Part shown: one piece after another, positions 5,840 to 5,926 of the stretch
How the letters are laid out: each line of letters opens with the position of its first letter
How positions within the stretch are numbered: position 1 is the first letter of the stretch
Notes under the pieces: model-generated
What the model saw: only the letters and a program-made list of their open reading frames with translations
The model's database searches: none
Told to the model about the DNA's origin: nothing
Assembly: GCA_002314675.1 (NCBI GenBank)
Contig: DCGZ01000169.1
Coordinates: forward strand, 1,015 to 6,940
Reading direction: 5' to 3'
Length of the DNA stretch: 5,926 nucleotides
Source of the DNA: Fibrobacter sp. UBA1765
Lineage (GTDB): Bacteria > Fibrobacterota > Fibrobacteria > Fibrobacterales > Fibrobacteraceae
Made by a program: the position numbers and the translations under genes

Positions 5840-5926
5840 AGATTGGGATTTAGGGGCTAGAGGTTAGACGAGAGATACATGCAAATTTTCAATGTTGCCG
5901 ACAGTAGGCTGACGTCTGTCGACTGA
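5840..5926 (-). repeat. heptamer ladder after purE, including the right copy of the inverted repeat
   Basis: The tract begins at the first base after the purE stop and reads as 7-bp units to the window end, such as GATTTAG (5847), GGGCTAG (5854) and AGGTTAG (5861). Bases 5844-5867 match 199-222 in reverse complement at 22 of 24 positions. Bases 5894-5926 match 238-270 in reverse complement at 30 of 33. CGACAG (5899-5904) and CTGTCG (5916-5921) can form a 6-bp hairpin with an 11-nt loop, but no T tract follows inside the window. Confidence 0.75.

Noticed and set aside
238..5926. Composite transposon bounded by the inverted repeats
   Set aside because: No transposase of insertion-sequence type and no target duplication is visible, and the enclosed genes are mostly core genes. 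The Rpn protein is a nuclease family only historically called transposase.

Overview
The window most likely comes from a Fibrobacter-type bacterium (phylum Fibrobacterota). The main evidence is a serine-linker lipoprotein ending in a FISUMP domain (Fibrobacter succinogenes major paralogous domain), a family hugely expanded in that genus. Housekeeping genes rich in AAG, GCA and GGC codons fit the same picture. This assignment is an inference; no rRNA is present.

Layout, all genes on the + strand. Bases 1-317 hold no gene. They contain a copy of a dispersed CATTGCGA...GAAGCAATCC repeat and then about 217 bp made largely of degenerate 7-bp units, running up to the start codon of rseP. rseP (318-1706) encodes a site-2 intramembrane protease. 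A FISUMP lipoprotein (1730-2752) follows 23 bp later with its own strong ribosome binding site, so the two may be co-transcribed. A hairpin with nine Ts (2769-2836) closes that unit. Next is a stand-alone Rpn-family PD-(D/E)XK nuclease gene (2965-3897). It contains an in-frame internal start behind a strong Shine-Dalgarno sequence. After a 173-bp gap that ends in another heptamer ladder come purD (4071-5354) and purE (5363-5839), 8 bp apart. These form a purine-biosynthesis pair: PurD makes glycinamide ribonucleotide, and PurE acts later on the carboxylated aminoimidazole ribonucleotide. From 5840 to the window end the sequence is again heptameric repeat, partly an inverted copy of the repeat ahead of rseP.

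The coding content is otherwise ordinary: envelope proteolysis and surface lipoprotein, a nuclease with possible defence or toxin-antitoxin character, and core purine metabolism. The unusual signal is mostly non-coding. Three of the gaps carry 7-bp-periodic tracts, and two modules recur in inverted orientation 5.6 kb apart. The second point of interest is the candidate internal C-terminal product of the Rpn gene, which parallels the intragenic RpnS inhibitors known from E. coli. I found no RNA gene, CRISPR array or insertion sequence.
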